Numbered from the stretch's first letter, positions 53,766-63,154 are shown. The stretch: DNA of 64,000 nucleotides from Qipengyuania intermedia (GCF_019711615.1 NZ_JAIGNS010000002.1:186001-250000), one strand, 5' to 3'. A program made the numbers and translations. The notes: generated from the letters alone by a model not told the origin.

Positions 53766-54251
53766 ATGGCCCGCACCGGCCTGCTCCTTGGCGCTGCTCT
53801 GGTGCTTGGCGCGTGCTCGCAGGACCCGCCCGAGCCGGAAGCCGTCAGTACCGAAATTCCCGAGGAATTGCAGCGTGTCGAGCTGCCCGAAATCGCCGCT
53901 GCCGAAGCGGGGATCGGCACGCCGCTGGAAGAGCGCGTGGCGACCATCGGCCTGCTCAACAAGCGCAACAACGAGACGCAGGACCTCGAAATGCGTCCGG
54001 GCGACCAGAAGCGCGTGGGCGATGTCATCATCAGCCTCGCTTCGTGCGAGCGGACCGCTCCGTGGGAAATGCCGCAGGAAACGGGCGCTTTCGTGCAGGT
54101 CCTGGTGCGCGAACGCGGCAGCCAGAACGACTTCAACCGCATTTTTTCCGGCTGGCTGTTCAAGAACTCGCCCAGCCTCAACGTGGTCGAGCACCCGATC
54201 TATGACGTCTGGGTCAAGGACTGCGCGATGGAGTTCCCGGGCGAAGAATGA
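53766..54251 (+). CDS. DUF2155 domain lipoprotein
   Basis: A 161-residue protein with a lipoprotein signal (LVLGACS) and the DUF2155 domain: ATIGLLNKRNNETQDLEM, ASCERTAPWEMPQETGAFVQV and FSGWLFKNSPSLNVVEHPIYDVWVKDC. The two Cys in the mature domain may form a disulfide. It begins three bases after the NDUFA12-like gene. Its last 52 bases overlap aat on the other strand. Confidence 0.88.
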   Translation: MARTGLLLGAALVLGACSQDPPEPEAVSTEIPEELQRVELPEIAAAEAGIGTPLEERVATIGLLNKRNNETQDLEMRPGDQKRVGDVIISLASCERTAPWEMPQETGAFVQVLVRERGSQNDFNRIFSGWLFKNSPSLNVVEHPIYDVWVKDCAMEFPGEE

Positions 54252-54883
54252 GCGTTCGCCACAGCGATGATCTGCGGGATCGAACCCTGGGGTTCTCCGC
54301 GTGCCGCCCGCAGCAATTGCAGGTAATCCGATTGCGGCATGGCCACCGCGCCCAGTGAGGCGAGGTGGTCGGTCATGAACTGGCAGTCGAGCAGGCGGTA
54401 GCCCGCCTCGCGCATCGCGGCGACCAGCCACGCCAGCGCCACCTTGCTTGCATTGTCGGCGCGGCTGAACATGCTTTCCCCGCAAAACACTCGGTCGAAG
54501 GCGACACCGTATAGCCCGCCCACGAGTTCTTCATCGCGCCATACCTCTATCGAATGGGCATGGCCGGCCTTGTGCAAGGCGATGTAGCTCGCCTCGATCT
54601 GGTGGCTGATCCAGCTTTCCGCGTGTTCTTCGCGAGGCTCGGCGCAAGCGGCAATGATTGCGGCGAAGTCGGTATCGCAGGTAACGCGAAAGCGATTCTG
54701 GCGCAGGATCTTGCGCAAGCTCGACGACATGCGAAATCCGTCCAGCGGGATCACCGCCCGTTCGCGCGGCTCGACCCAGTATACTTCGCGATCGTCCCGG
54801 TGATCGGCCATCGGGAAAACGCCGCTGCGATAGGCATGCAGCAGCAGATCGACGGGAATCGTTTCTGGGACGGGGGCGTGCAT
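54200..54883 (-). CDS. aat: Leucyl/phenylalanyl-tRNA-protein transferase
   Basis: A 227-residue enzyme that adds Leu or Phe to N-terminal Arg/Lys of proteins, making N-degrons for ClpAP. Family signatures are GVFPMA, YWVEPRERAVIPLD, SWISHQIEASYIALH and GLYGVAFDRVFCGESMFS. It converges with the DUF2155 gene with overlap, an arrangement seen in related genomes. Confidence 0.96.
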   Translation of the reverse strand: MHAPVPETIPVDLLLHAYRSGVFPMADHRDDREVYWVEPRERAVIPLDGFRMSSSLRKILRQNRFRVTCDTDFAAIIAACAEPREEHAESWISHQIEASYIALHKAGHAHSIEVWRDEELVGGLYGVAFDRVFCGESMFSRADNASKVALAWLVAAMREAGYRLLDCQFMTDHLASLGAVAMPQSDYLQLLRAARGEPQGSIPQIIAVANAHSSPGNSIAQSLTQTS

Positions 54884-54970
54884 AGTGCGCGGTTCCTAAC
54901 AGTTTGCGCAGATATGCGATACGCATCTTGCCAGCGGGGCGCGTTGCGACTAATGCGCCCGCTCGGCTGC

Positions 54971-55046
54971 AGGGGTGTAGCTCAGCTGGTAGAGCATCGG
55001 TCTCCAAAACCGAGGGCCACGGGTTCGAATCCTGTCACCCCTGCCA
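54971..55046 (+). tRNA. tRNA-Trp (anticodon CCA)
   Basis: A 76-base cloverleaf with encoded CCA. The acceptor stem is AGGGGTG/CACCCCT, the D-arm GCTCAGCTGGTAGAGC, the anticodon is CCA within CTCCAAA, and the T-arm GGGTTCGAATCC is standard. Confidence 0.98.
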
Positions 55047-55117
55047 TTTCCTCTCGGGAAGGCCATTTCCTCTTCAATGGCTTGTCGATGATGGCTCCGC
55101 GCACTATCGCGCGGGTC

Positions 55118-56002
55118 ATGACAGAAGAAGAAAAGCAAAAGCGCGATCTAGCCGATCGCAAATTCTATCCGGCACAGCAGGAAGCCCAATTCGAAAAGAA
55201 GGGCCTCGAAAAGCACACGCCGCAGACCGAACATCCCTCCTACAAGCTGGCATTCCAGGACAAGGACTTCCTCCTGCGCGAGGAACTGCGCCCGGTCCGC
55301 TTCCAGCTCGAACTGCTCAAGCCCGAAATGATCCTCGACGAAGCCGGTGTCGGCTCGACGCTGGTCATGTACGGCAGCGCCCGCATTCCTCCGCCCGAAG
55401 CGGCCGAGGAAGCGCTGGAAGGCGCGAAGGACCTGCCCGAAGACGAGCGCAAGGTGGTCGAAAGCCTTGTCGCCAAGAGCAAGTATTACGCCGAAGCCAT
55501 GAAGCTGGCGAAAATGGCGACCGAAAAGTCGATCATCGAAGACGGCAAACGCCAATTCGTCGTGTGCTCGGGCGGCGGCCCCTCGATCATGGAAGCAGCC
55601 AATCGCGGCGCCAGCGAAGCGGGCGGCGAATCCATCGGCCTCAACATCATCCTGCCGCACGAGCAGGCACCCAACCAGTACGTGACGCCCTACCTTTCGC
55701 TCAACTTCCACTATTTCGCGCTGCGCAAGATGCACTTCCTGCTGCGTGCGCGCGCCGTGGCGGTGTTCCCGGGCGGGTTCGGTACATTCGACGAGTTCTT
55801 CGAACTGCTGACGCTGATCCAGACCGGCAAGATGAAGCCCATGCCGATCCTTCTCTTCGGCGAGGATTTCTGGAAGCGCGTCGTCAATTTCGAGGCGATT
55901 GCCGAAGAAGGCACGATCTCGAAAAAGGACCTCGACCTGTTCCGCTGGTGCGAAACGGCCGAGGACGCCTGGCAGCACATCAGCAATTTCTACGGCCTCT
56001 AA
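55118..56002 (+). CDS. LOG family (TIGR00730-type) Rossmann protein
   Basis: A 294-residue protein with a LOG/lysine decarboxylase-like nucleotide-binding fold. It has VMYGSARI, VCSGGGPSIMEAANRGASEAGG and the signature PGGFGTFDEFFE. LOG enzymes release cytokinin-type bases from nucleotide monophosphates; in bacteria the long form is generally annotated as an AMP/nucleotide-processing protein of unclear role. The start is probably ATG 55118 (MTEEEKQ); ATGs at 55088 and 55091 in frame are possible. It follows tRNA-Trp. Confidence 0.85.
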   Translation: MTEEEKQKRDLADRKFYPAQQEAQFEKKGLEKHTPQTEHPSYKLAFQDKDFLLREELRPVRFQLELLKPEMILDEAGVGSTLVMYGSARIPPPEAAEEALEGAKDLPEDERKVVESLVAKSKYYAEAMKLAKMATEKSIIEDGKRQFVVCSGGGPSIMEAANRGASEAGGESIGLNIILPHEQAPNQYVTPYLSLNFHYFALRKMHFLLRARAVAVFPGGFGTFDEFFELLTLIQTGKMKPMPILLFGEDFWKRVVNFEAIAEEGTISKKDLDLFRWCETAEDAWQHISNFYGL

Positions 56003-56021
56003 GGCCTGCCAACCGGAAGGC

Positions 56022-56822
56022 TCAGCCCAGCTTGCGCACCGCCTGGTGCCCGAGCGGGCCTGAGCCTCCGCCGAATTCGGGTGCGCTCTCGATCGCTGCA
56101 TAGACGAACCCGCGCGCGAGCCTGATCGCGTGGGTGGTCGGCTGGCCATAGGCGAGGAAAGTCGCCAGCGCTGCCGACAAAGTGCAGCCGGTTCCGTGCG
56201 TGTGGCGTGTGTCGATGCGGTGATGGCCGAAGCTGGCGACCTTGCCGGTGGAGGAAACCACCCGGTCGAGTACCTCGTCGCCCTCGCCATGCCCGCCCTT
56301 CGCCAGCACTATGGTGTCGTACTTTTCCGCCAGTTCGCGCGCGGCATCGAAGACATCCTCGTCCGCAATGTTCTCGCGTCCTGTCAACGCTGCCAGCTCC
56401 GGCAGGTTGGGGGTGACGATGGTAGCTATTTCCATCAGCGCCCCGAACGCACCGATAGTGGCCTCGCTCGCCAGTTCGGAGCCGCTGGTGGCAACCATGA
56501 CCGGGTCGAAGACGATCGGTCCGGCAAAGGTGTCCAGCCGTTCCGCCAGTTGCATTGCAATTTGCGATGATCCCAGCATCCCGATCTTGATCGCATCGGC
56601 CCCGATGTCGCCAAGACAGCTTTCGACCTGGTCCATCACCAATTCGGGGTGCATCACCTCGACACCCTGGACGCCGCGCGTGTTTTGCGCCGTCACAGCA
56701 GTGATCGCGCTCATCGCATAGCCGCCGAGCATGGTGATCGTCTTGATATCGGCCTGGATGCCCGCCCCGCCCGAACTGTCCGAGCCGGCAATGGTCAGGA
56801 TACGGGGAGGCGCACCCATCAT
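56022..56822 (-). CDS. thiD: Hydroxymethylpyrimidine/phosphomethylpyrimidine kinase
   Basis: A 266-residue ribokinase-fold enzyme of thiamine synthesis, phosphorylating HMP and HMP-P. It has GSDSSGGAGIQADIKT, the oxyanion/active motif HGTGCTLSAALAT with catalytic Cys region, and ALTGREN. The start ATG 56822 overlaps the stop of the DUF1272 gene. No TPP riboswitch is visible upstream because the gene is embedded in an operon. Confidence 0.95.
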   Translation of the reverse strand: MMGAPPRILTIAGSDSSGGAGIQADIKTITMLGGYAMSAITAVTAQNTRGVQGVEVMHPELVMDQVESCLGDIGADAIKIGMLGSSQIAMQLAERLDTFAGPIVFDPVMVATSGSELASEATIGAFGALMEIATIVTPNLPELAALTGRENIADEDVFDAARELAEKYDTIVLAKGGHGEGDEVLDRVVSSTGKVASFGHHRIDTRHTHGTGCTLSAALATFLAYGQPTTHAIRLARGFVYAAIESAPEFGGGSGPLGHQAVRKLG

Positions 56823-57043
56823 GCCTTGTGCTTTCGCACGGTGCTTGCCGGATATTTTTCCAGCAGTTTTTTGGAGCGGGTCGGGCGGTCCATCAGCTCG
56901 CCCCCGCAATTGGGGCACAGATCGTCCAGTTCATCCGCGCATTCGGTGCAGAAGGTGCATTCGAAGCTGCAGATAAAGCTGCCGGGCTTGTCGGCTGGCG
57001 TATCCGCGCCGCAGCGTTCGCAGTCGGGGCGCATTTCCAGCAT
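56819..57043 (-). CDS. DUF1272 small zinc-ribbon protein
   Basis: A 74-residue protein with eight cysteines arranged as two or more zinc-binding knuckles: DCERCG, FICSFECTFCTECA and LCPNCGGEL. The C-terminal tail is basic (RPTRSKKLLEKY). The function is unknown. It overlaps glmM by one base (TGATG) and thiD by four, so it is translated from the same message. Confidence 0.9.
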   Translation of the reverse strand: MLEMRPDCERCGADTPADKPGSFICSFECTFCTECADELDDLCPNCGGELMDRPTRSKKLLEKYPASTVRKHKA

Positions 57044-58380
57044 CAGGCGGCATCCTTCACGGCATCGCAAATCCGGTCGACGACGCGTTCGACCTGCTCT
57101 GCATCGTCGCCCTCGGCCATGACCCTGATCACGGGTTCGGTGCCGGAAGGCCGGATGACGAGGCGGCCGCTCCCTTCGAGTTCCTTTTCGGCTTCCGCGA
57201 TGACTGCTTTGACGCTGTCGGCCTCCAACGGCTTGCCGCCGGAGTAGCGCACATTCTTGAGAAGCTGCGGCACGGGGTCGAACACATGTAGCAACTCGCT
57301 GGCCGGCTTGCCCGATCGCACCAGGCTGGCAAGGACGCGCAGCGCGGCGACAGTGCCGTCTCCGGTGGTCGCATGGTCGAGCAGGATCATGTGGCCGGAT
57401 TGCTCGCCGCCGATGTTGAACCCGCCTTGCTTCATTTTCTCGAGCACATAGCGATCGCCGACCTTGGCCCGCTCCAGCGTCAGGCCGAGCCCTTCGAGAT
57501 AGCGCTCGAGACCAAGGTTGCTCATGACGGTCGCAACCACACCGCCGCCCGACAAGTCGCCGCGCGCATGCAGGCGCGACGCGATCAGGGCCATGATCTG
57601 GTCCCCGTCGACCGCGCGTCCCTTCTCGTCGATCACGATCAGGCGATCGGCATCGCCATCGAGCGCGATCCCGATATCGGCGCCTTCCTCGACCACACGG
57701 GCCTTGATTGCATCGAGCGAAGTGGAGCCGACATCGCGGTTGATATTGGTGCCGTCGGGCTCGACGCCCATGGCGATGACATCCGCGCCCAGTTCCCAGA
57801 TCGCCGACGGCGCGACCTGGTAGGCAGCGCCGTTGGCGCAATCGACCACCACCTTGAGACCATCGAAGCGGATGTCGCTGGCCACCGATTGCTTGATCGC
57901 GTGAATATAGCGGCCGCGCGCATCGTCGATCCGGCGGGCCCTGCCGATCCGGTCGGCCTGGACGAGAAGCGGTTCCTGCTCGAGCAGCAGTTCGATCGAT
58001 GCCTCCGCCTCGTCGGAAAGCTTGAACCCGTCGGGGCCGAACAGCTTGATGCCATTGTCCTCGAACGGATTATGGCTCGCCGAGATCATCACGCCGAGGT
58101 CCGCGCGCATTTCGCGGGTTAGCAGGGCAATGGCCGGGGTGGGCAGGGGGCCGGTCATGATCACGTCCATGCCCACGCTGGTGAAACCGGCTACCAGCGC
58201 GCTTTCCATCATGTAGCCGGAAAGCCGCGTGTCCTTGCCGATGACGACCCGGTGCCTGTGGCCGCCGCGCAGGAAGTGTGTTCCCGCGGCCTGGCCTACG
58301 CGCATGGCCGTGGCGGCAGTCATCACGCCCTCGTTCGTGCGTCCGCGAATGCCGTCGGTGCCGAAGAATTTGCGTGACAT
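57043..58380 (-). CDS. glmM: Phosphoglucosamine mutase
   Basis: A 445-residue alpha-D-phosphohexomutase converting glucosamine-6-phosphate to glucosamine-1-phosphate for peptidoglycan and LPS. It has FFGTDGIRG at the N-terminus, the phosphoserine loop [12 protein letters not shown], the metal-binding DGDADR and the sugar-binding GEQSGH; a C-terminal [11 protein letters not shown] contacts phosphate. Length equals the E. coli enzyme. First gene of the glmM-DUF1272-thiD operon. Confidence 0.97.
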   Translation of the reverse strand: MSRKFFGTDGIRGRTNEGVMTAATAMRVGQAAGTHFLRGGHRHRVVIGKDTRLSGYMMESALVAGFTSVGMDVIMTGPLPTPAIALLTREMRADLGVMISASHNPFEDNGIKLFGPDGFKLSDEAEASIELLLEQEPLLVQADRIGRARRIDDARGRYIHAIKQSVASDIRFDGLKVVVDCANGAAYQVAPSAIWELGADVIAMGVEPDGTNINRDVGSTSLDAIKARVVEEGADIGIALDGDADRLIVIDEKGRAVDGDQIMALIASRLHARGDLSGGGVVATVMSNLGLERYLEGLGLTLERAKVGDRYVLEKMKQGGFNIGGEQSGHMILLDHATTGDGTVAALRVLASLVRSGKPASELLHVFDPVPQLLKNVRYSGGKPLEADSVKAVIAEAEKELEGSGRLVIRPSGTEPVIRVMAEGDDAEQVERVVDRICDAVKDAA

Positions 58381-58543
58381 TTTTCTATGCGCTCCCTTGC
58401 CTGTGACCGCTTCTTGGCCGTGATTGATGCGGAATAAAAGCCATGGCGCCATTTTTCCGAGCCGCTATGCAACCTCGTGCCTGCCCATGCGTTGTCAGGG
58501 CAAACCGAAAGTTCAACACGAATACCGAAAAGGGGATCCATTC

Positions 58544-59155
58544 ATGGCATTTCAGCTGATCGACCTGCCTTACGACGACACCGCGCTGGAGCCGGCCGTG
58601 TCCGCCAAGACGCTGTCCTACCACCACGGCAAGCACCACCAGGCCTATATCGACAAGACCAATGCCGCGATCGAGGGCACCGATCTTGCGGACAAGAGCC
58701 TGGAAGAAGTCATCGCCGCTGCGCGTGACAGCAACCAGGGCCTGTTCAACAATTCCGCACAGAGCTGGAACCACGGTTTCTACTGGCATTCGATGGCGCC
58801 GTCGGAAACGTCGATTTCCGATGAACTCAAGAGCATGATCGAAGCGTCCTTCGGTTCGGTCGATGAACTCAAGTCGAAACTCAAGGACCGCGGTGCAGGC
58901 CACTTCGCCAGCGGCTGGGTCTGGCTCGCCGAAAAGGACGGCAAGCTGTCCATCGAGGAAACCCACGACGGCGACACCCTTGCCGACCACGAGGGTGTGA
59001 ACCCGCTTCTCGTGATCGACCTGTGGGAGCACGCCTATTACCTCGACCACCAGAATGCGCGTCCGGCCTATCTGGACGCCGTCAGCGGCAAGCTGAACTG
59101 GAGCTTCGCGCACGACAATCTGTCGCGCGGCTCGACCTGGACCTACCCCTCGTAA
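58544..59155 (+). CDS. sodB: Superoxide dismutase (Fe type)
   Basis: A 203-residue cytoplasmic enzyme dismutating superoxide. Metal ligands are His in SYHHGKHHQAY, His in SWNHGFYWHSM, and Asp/His in DLWEHAYYLDHQN. The residues FYWHSM and the Gln-containing AQSWNH favour the iron (or cambialistic) type. ATG 58544 has AAGGGG upstream. Followed by a strong terminator; monocistronic. Confidence 0.96.
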   Translation: MAFQLIDLPYDDTALEPAVSAKTLSYHHGKHHQAYIDKTNAAIEGTDLADKSLEEVIAAARDSNQGLFNNSAQSWNHGFYWHSMAPSETSISDELKSMIEASFGSVDELKSKLKDRGAGHFASGWVWLAEKDGKLSIEETHDGDTLADHEGVNPLLVIDLWEHAYYLDHQNARPAYLDAVSGKLNWSFAHDNLSRGSTWTYPS

Positions 59156-59176
59156 GTCCGGCAAGATTCAGGGAAG

Positions 59177-59207
59177 GCCCGCTGCACTCCGGTGCGGCGG
59201 GCTTTTT
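59177..59207 (+). terminator. Intrinsic terminator after sodB
   Basis: GCCCGC pairs with GCGGGC, with inner CAC/GTG pairing and loop, then TTTTT. On the opposite strand there is no T-run. Confidence 0.92.
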
Positions 59208-59211
59208 CGTG

Positions 59212-60387
59212 TCAGGAAGCGGTTTGCTCGTCGTTTTCGTCGCTGAACACGCTGGCAGTAAACAGCGGCTCGCCGAAGATGAAGCCGACCAGGTTCGGCC
59301 TGCCGATATGGTCGAACAGGGCGGTCAGCATCAGCAGGATCGGCACCGAGAGCAAGGCGCCGAACGCGCCCCAGATCCAGGTGAAATAGGACAGGGCGAT
59401 CAGGATCATGACCGGGTTCATGGTGAAGCGCGCGCCCAGGATGGAGGGCGTGATAGCGTTGGCCTCGATCGTATGCAGACCGAGGTAGGCGAGGGCCGGG
59501 ACAAGACCCAGCAGGACCGTGTCCGCCGTCCCGATCCCGAAAAGCGCGAGGAGGCCGACCATCAGGGTCGGGCCGATATAGGGCAGGAAGTTGAGGATGG
59601 CCGCGAGCCCGCCCCACATGATCGGCGCATCCACGCCGAGCGCCCATGCGCCCAGCGCCACGATCACGCCTACCACCGCGTTGATCCAGCCAACGGTGAG
59701 GATGTAGGCGGCCACCCGGTCCTGGACCTCCCGCAATACGCGCGCCGCCTTGATGCTGGTCCCGAAGCTAGTCCGGCCGAACAGCAGTTTCTGGCGCAGG
59801 CGAATGCGCGATTCGATCATGAAAAAGGCCATAAGGAGGGTCAGGATCACCTCGATCACCACCGTCGGGGTGGCGAAGGCGATTTCTTCGAGGAAGCTCG
59901 GAGTGGCAAGGACGACCTCGCGCGGCTGCCCTTCGCGGGCCATCAGGTCGGCCAGCTGGTCGTTGACCTGCGCGACCCATGAAAAGCGTTCTTGCAATTC
60001 GCCGAACCGTTCGCCCACGCGCTGCACCAGAGCCGGCAGCTCGTCGAACAGTGTGATCGCCGGTTGCAGGATGAGCGCGAGCGCCAGCAGCAGGATCGCG
60101 AAAAATATCAGCAACGAGACCAGCGAGGCGAGCGCATTGGGGAGGCCCCAGCCGTTCAGCTTGTCCGCCAGCGGAGAAAGGATGACCGTGAGGATCACGG
60201 CCGTGACCACGGGCAGGAACACGATGGCCCCGATCGAGAGAACGAAGGGGAGGGCGAGGAAAAGGCCGACGCCCAGCAATAGCACCAGAGCAGAAATCAG
60301 CCGCAGTTCCTGCTGCGCAAAGGCATTGCGTTGCCCCTGCCGGCGAACCGGGGGCGGGGTTTGCGGGGCAGGCACCTGGTCGGTCAT
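59212..60387 (-). CDS. AI-2E family transporter
   Basis: A 391-residue inner-membrane protein with seven to eight helices and a long periplasmic/cytosolic amphipathic stretch in the middle. The blocks ILNFLPYIGPTL, GLHTIEANAITPSILG and FTMNPVMILIALSYFTWIWG are typical of the AI-2E transporter/UPF0118 superfamily. Substrates range from signal molecules to Na+/H+; not predictable here. ATG 60387 was chosen. Confidence 0.9.
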   Translation of the reverse strand: MTDQVPAPQTPPPVRRQGQRNAFAQQELRLISALVLLLGVGLFLALPFVLSIGAIVFLPVVTAVILTVILSPLADKLNGWGLPNALASLVSLLIFFAILLLALALILQPAITLFDELPALVQRVGERFGELQERFSWVAQVNDQLADLMAREGQPREVVLATPSFLEEIAFATPTVVIEVILTLLMAFFMIESRIRLRQKLLFGRTSFGTSIKAARVLREVQDRVAAYILTVGWINAVVGVIVALGAWALGVDAPIMWGGLAAILNFLPYIGPTLMVGLLALFGIGTADTVLLGLVPALAYLGLHTIEANAITPSILGARFTMNPVMILIALSYFTWIWGAFGALLSVPILLMLTALFDHIGRPNLVGFIFGEPLFTASVFSDENDEQTAS

Positions 60388-60439
60388 GTCTGGCCTATGT
60401 GCCGTGCAGCGGTCGGCGGGACAAGTTCGGGCTTTCCCG

Positions 60440-61048
60440 TCAGTTGCGTGACGCCATGCCCTGGCCGGCGGCGACTTCGTCGAGCTCTTCCAGGATTGCG
60501 CGATGGGCCGTGTCGTCGTCGATCGAGCGCTTGGGGATCGATCCGTCTGCGAGCATCGAATTGAGCGTTGCGCGCGCACGGCCCACACGGCTCTTGATGG
60601 TCCCGACAGCGCAGCCGCAGATGTTGGCCGCTTCCTCGTAGGAGAAGCCGCCGGCACCGACGAGCAGCAAGGCTTCGCGACGTTCGGGTGGTAGCGTCAG
60701 CAAGGCACGGTGCATATCGGACAGGTGGATCGGTTCTTCCTGTCCGGCAGGTGCGGTGAGCACCCGTTCGGCAACCGTCTCGTCATATTCGCCGCGGAAG
60801 CGATTGCGGCGCATGTCGGTCAGATAGGCATTGCGCAGGATCACGAAGGTCCAGGCGCGCATGCTGGTGCCCGGCTGGAAGCGTTCCTGTGCCGCCCAAG
60901 CCTTGAGCAAGGTTTCCTGGACGAGATCGTCGGCCATGTCCGCACGGCCGCAAAGCCCGCGTGCAAACGCACGAAGGTGCGGCACGACGTCAGTCAGTTC
61001 GCGTTTGAAATCGGCTTTCTCGGAAGCCGTCCGCTGCTCACTTTCCAT
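60440..61048 (-). CDS. ecfG: General stress response ECF sigma factor EcfG
   Basis: A 202-residue sigma factor with region 2 (DMADDLVQETLLKAW, then TWAxTFVILRN-type segment) and region 4 (LTLPPERREALLLVGAGGFSYEEAA). It directs RNA polymerase to GGAAC-N16/17-CGTT promoters under general stress. It is held inactive by NepR and released when phosphorylated PhyR binds NepR. It shares one base with nepR (TGATG). Confidence 0.96.
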   Translation of the reverse strand: MESEQRTASEKADFKRELTDVVPHLRAFARGLCGRADMADDLVQETLLKAWAAQERFQPGTSMRAWTFVILRNAYLTDMRRNRFRGEYDETVAERVLTAPAGQEEPIHLSDMHRALLTLPPERREALLLVGAGGFSYEEAANICGCAVGTIKSRVGRARATLNSMLADGSIPKRSIDDDTAHRAILEELDEVAAGQGMASRN

Positions 61049-61230
61049 CAGTCCTTCGAGTCCAGCTTCGACAAGAGGTCCTTGAATGTATCAGGAAGTG
61101 GCTCATCGACAACGGAATCGTAAAGCTGGCGCAAGCCATTCGCCCATTGGGGCTGGCTTTCGCTCTTACTCTTCGACGTCCGGTCTGCGCTTTCGGGCAG
61201 CTTTCCTTCGGAAGATGCAGGGGAAGTCAT
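61048..61230 (-). CDS. nepR: NepR anti-sigma factor
   Basis: A 60-residue protein with the NepR core LRQLYDSVVDEPLPDTFKDL, whose two helices grip EcfG or the sigma-like domain of PhyR. The N-terminal 28 residues are Ser-rich and likely disordered. ATG 61230 was chosen from the family length. A consensus EcfG promoter lies about 90 bases upstream, forming a positive autoregulatory loop. Confidence 0.93.
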   Translation of the reverse strand: MTSPASSEGKLPESADRTSKSKSESQPQWANGLRQLYDSVVDEPLPDTFKDLLSKLDSKD

Positions 61231-61318
61231 CGTGCTGAAAATAAGTCCTTGTCCTCGCAACAAGCGGTCCGGTGGGTACCGGCCCCATCGCTGCTTACGA
61301 TCCCTCTAGTGCACCCGT

Positions 61319-61343
61319 AACGTCGCAAACGGGATCGGGTTCC
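61319..61343 (-). promoter_or_regulatory. Consensus EcfG promoter for nepR-ecfG
   Basis: On the minus strand: GGAAC (61343-61339), 16 bases, CGTT (61322-61319). It matches the alphaproteobacterial general stress promoter exactly. It lies 89 bases before the nepR start, inside the divergent region shared with the sensor kinase gene. Confidence 0.85.
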
Positions 61344-61463
61344 AGCCGCGCCCATATAAATAAGTGGACTGCCCGCCGCCTTGGAACCATCCGGTGCGCG
61401 AGGGATATTAGGGGGCAGACCGCAAGACCAGACGGGGAAGAACAGGTGGTTGAGGAAAGGCTC

Positions 61464-63122
61464 ATGCGCAAGGGGGTGCGCCAGCGATGGCTGGTCGACT
61501 ATCCGCGCTTGGTTCCTCTCGCCATTTTTCTGCTCGTTGCCGCAGTCACCGCGCTCAGCGTTTTTTCGATCGAGAGCGGACAACGCATTCGCGAGGAAGC
61601 AGAGCTGACCCGCAAGGCGCAGGCCATGGCGTTCGCGATCGAACGGCGGGCCTACTCCAACTCCGCTTTCCTCAGGGCTGCCGGCGCGCTGTTCGGCTCG
61701 CAGGACGAAGTGGATTCCGAGACCTTCCGCCAGTTCGTGGCAGAGCTGAGGCTGGATTCCGACTATCGCGGCGCGGAAGGTATCGGCTGGGCCCCGGCAA
61801 TCGATTCAGGGCAGGTCGCAGAAGTCGAATCCGTCCTGAACCAGGGCAAACTGCGCTCGCTCCGTCTCCGACCGAGCATTGTCGAAGAACCCCGCTCGCA
61901 ACTGGTCCCGGTGCTGTTCCTCCAGCCCGATACCCTGCGCAACCGGCGTGCGCTCGGCTTCGACATGTATTCCGAGCCTGTCCGGCGCGAAGCGCTCGAC
62001 GAGGCGACCCGTACCGAGCGACCGACCGCAACGGGCCGTGTGACGCTGGTGCAGGAAGGGGGCGGCAAGGAGCCGGGCTTCCTGATCTATATGCCCGTGT
62101 TCGAGGGCGGCATCGGAAATAGGACACTCAAGGGCTTCGTCTACAGCCCGTTTACCGCATCGCAGTTCCTCACCTCTGCGGCCGAACTCGTCTCGGGCGA
62201 AGAAACGCCTGTTCGCTTGTTCGATATCGACGAGGGCGAACGCGTGCTGATGGCACAGCGGCAGGGCTGGGATCCGGATCGCTCGACGGTCGATCGCCAG
62301 GTCGACCTGGCAGGCAGGGAGATGCTGCTGGTCGTCCAGGCGAGCAATGACAACACGCTCTCATCGCTCTCGATGATCACGCTCCTGTTCGGACTGGCGG
62401 TCGCCAGCCTGCTACTGGTCGTCGCGCGCCTCCTGACGCAGCAGGCGCAGGAAGACAGTCGCTCGCTCGACTGGTTCGCCGAACAGAACTCGATCCGCAA
62501 TTCGTTGACGCGCGAGCTCAATCACCGGGTCAAGAACACGCTCGCCAACGTGCTTTCCATCGTCTCGCTCACGCGCCGCAGGGCGGAGAATCTCGACGAT
62601 TTTGCCGAAGGCATCGACCAGCGCATCCGGGCCCTTTCGGCAACCCACGATCTTCTGACCCAATCTGAATGGGGCACCACCCCGATCCGGTCGGTCATCG
62701 AAGTCGAACTGGCGCCCTATGCCAACGATGCCGATCACGACCTCGTGATCGAAGGGCCGCCGGTCGAACTGGCGCCCAACGATGCCCTGTCGCTCGGGCT
62801 CGCCATCCACGAACTGGCGACGAACGCTGCGAAATACGGCGCGCTCAGCACCAGGGGCGGGAAGGTGTCGATTATCTGGACGCTCGTCAACGAGCGGCTC
62901 GCCCGGATCGACTGGACCGAGAGCGGTGGTCCGCGCGTAACAGAGCCGACCAAGCGCGGCTTCGGCACGGACCTTATCGAAAAGATCGTGGCCCATGAGC
63001 TGCGCCATCCGGTCGATCTGGAATTCCTGCCGACCGGCGTGCGCTGCAAGCTGCTGGTGCCGGTGCGCGAACCCAGCGAATTTGCGCTGAGAAGTCCGCC
63101 GACACAGCTTGAGGAACAATAG
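61464..63122 (+). CDS. CHASE-domain HWE/HisKA_2 sensor histidine kinase of the general stress module
   Basis: A 552-residue membrane kinase. The first membrane helix (about residues 15-32) is followed by a periplasmic CHASE-type domain (LFGSQDEVDSETFRQFV, GIGWAPAID, GFLIYMPVF) and a second helix (about 300-325). The kinase has TRELNHRVKNTLANVLSIV with the phosphorylated His, and an HWE-type ATPase (HELATNAAKYGAL, GFGTDLI). It sits between nepR-ecfG and phyR and is a strong candidate for the kinase that phosphorylates PhyR. ATG 61464 has AGGAAAGG upstream. Confidence 0.92.
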   Translation: MRKGVRQRWLVDYPRLVPLAIFLLVAAVTALSVFSIESGQRIREEAELTRKAQAMAFAIERRAYSNSAFLRAAGALFGSQDEVDSETFRQFVAELRLDSDYRGAEGIGWAPAIDSGQVAEVESVLNQGKLRSLRLRPSIVEEPRSQLVPVLFLQPDTLRNRRALGFDMYSEPVRREALDEATRTERPTATGRVTLVQEGGGKEPGFLIYMPVFEGGIGNRTLKGFVYSPFTASQFLTSAAELVSGEETPVRLFDIDEGERVLMAQRQGWDPDRSTVDRQVDLAGREMLLVVQASNDNTLSSLSMITLLFGLAVASLLLVVARLLTQQAQEDSRSLDWFAEQNSIRNSLTRELNHRVKNTLANVLSIVSLTRRRAENLDDFAEGIDQRIRALSATHDLLTQSEWGTTPIRSVIEVELAPYANDADHDLVIEGPPVELAPNDALSLGLAIHELATNAAKYGALSTRGGKVSIIWTLVNERLARIDWTESGGPRVTEPTKRGFGTDLIEKIVAHELRHPVDLEFLPTGVRCKLLVPVREPSEFALRSPPTQLEEQ

Positions 63123-63154
63123 GCCCGGCCAGGCAGGCTTGCCGGAGCAGGACA

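Noticed and set aside
54950-55138. 62-codon minus frame over tRNA-Trp
   Set aside because: It is antisense translation of the tRNA gene.
61383-61412. GGAAC followed 16 bases later by GATA upstream of the sensor kinase
   Set aside because: The -10 part does not match CGTT, so I do not call an EcfG promoter for the kinase.
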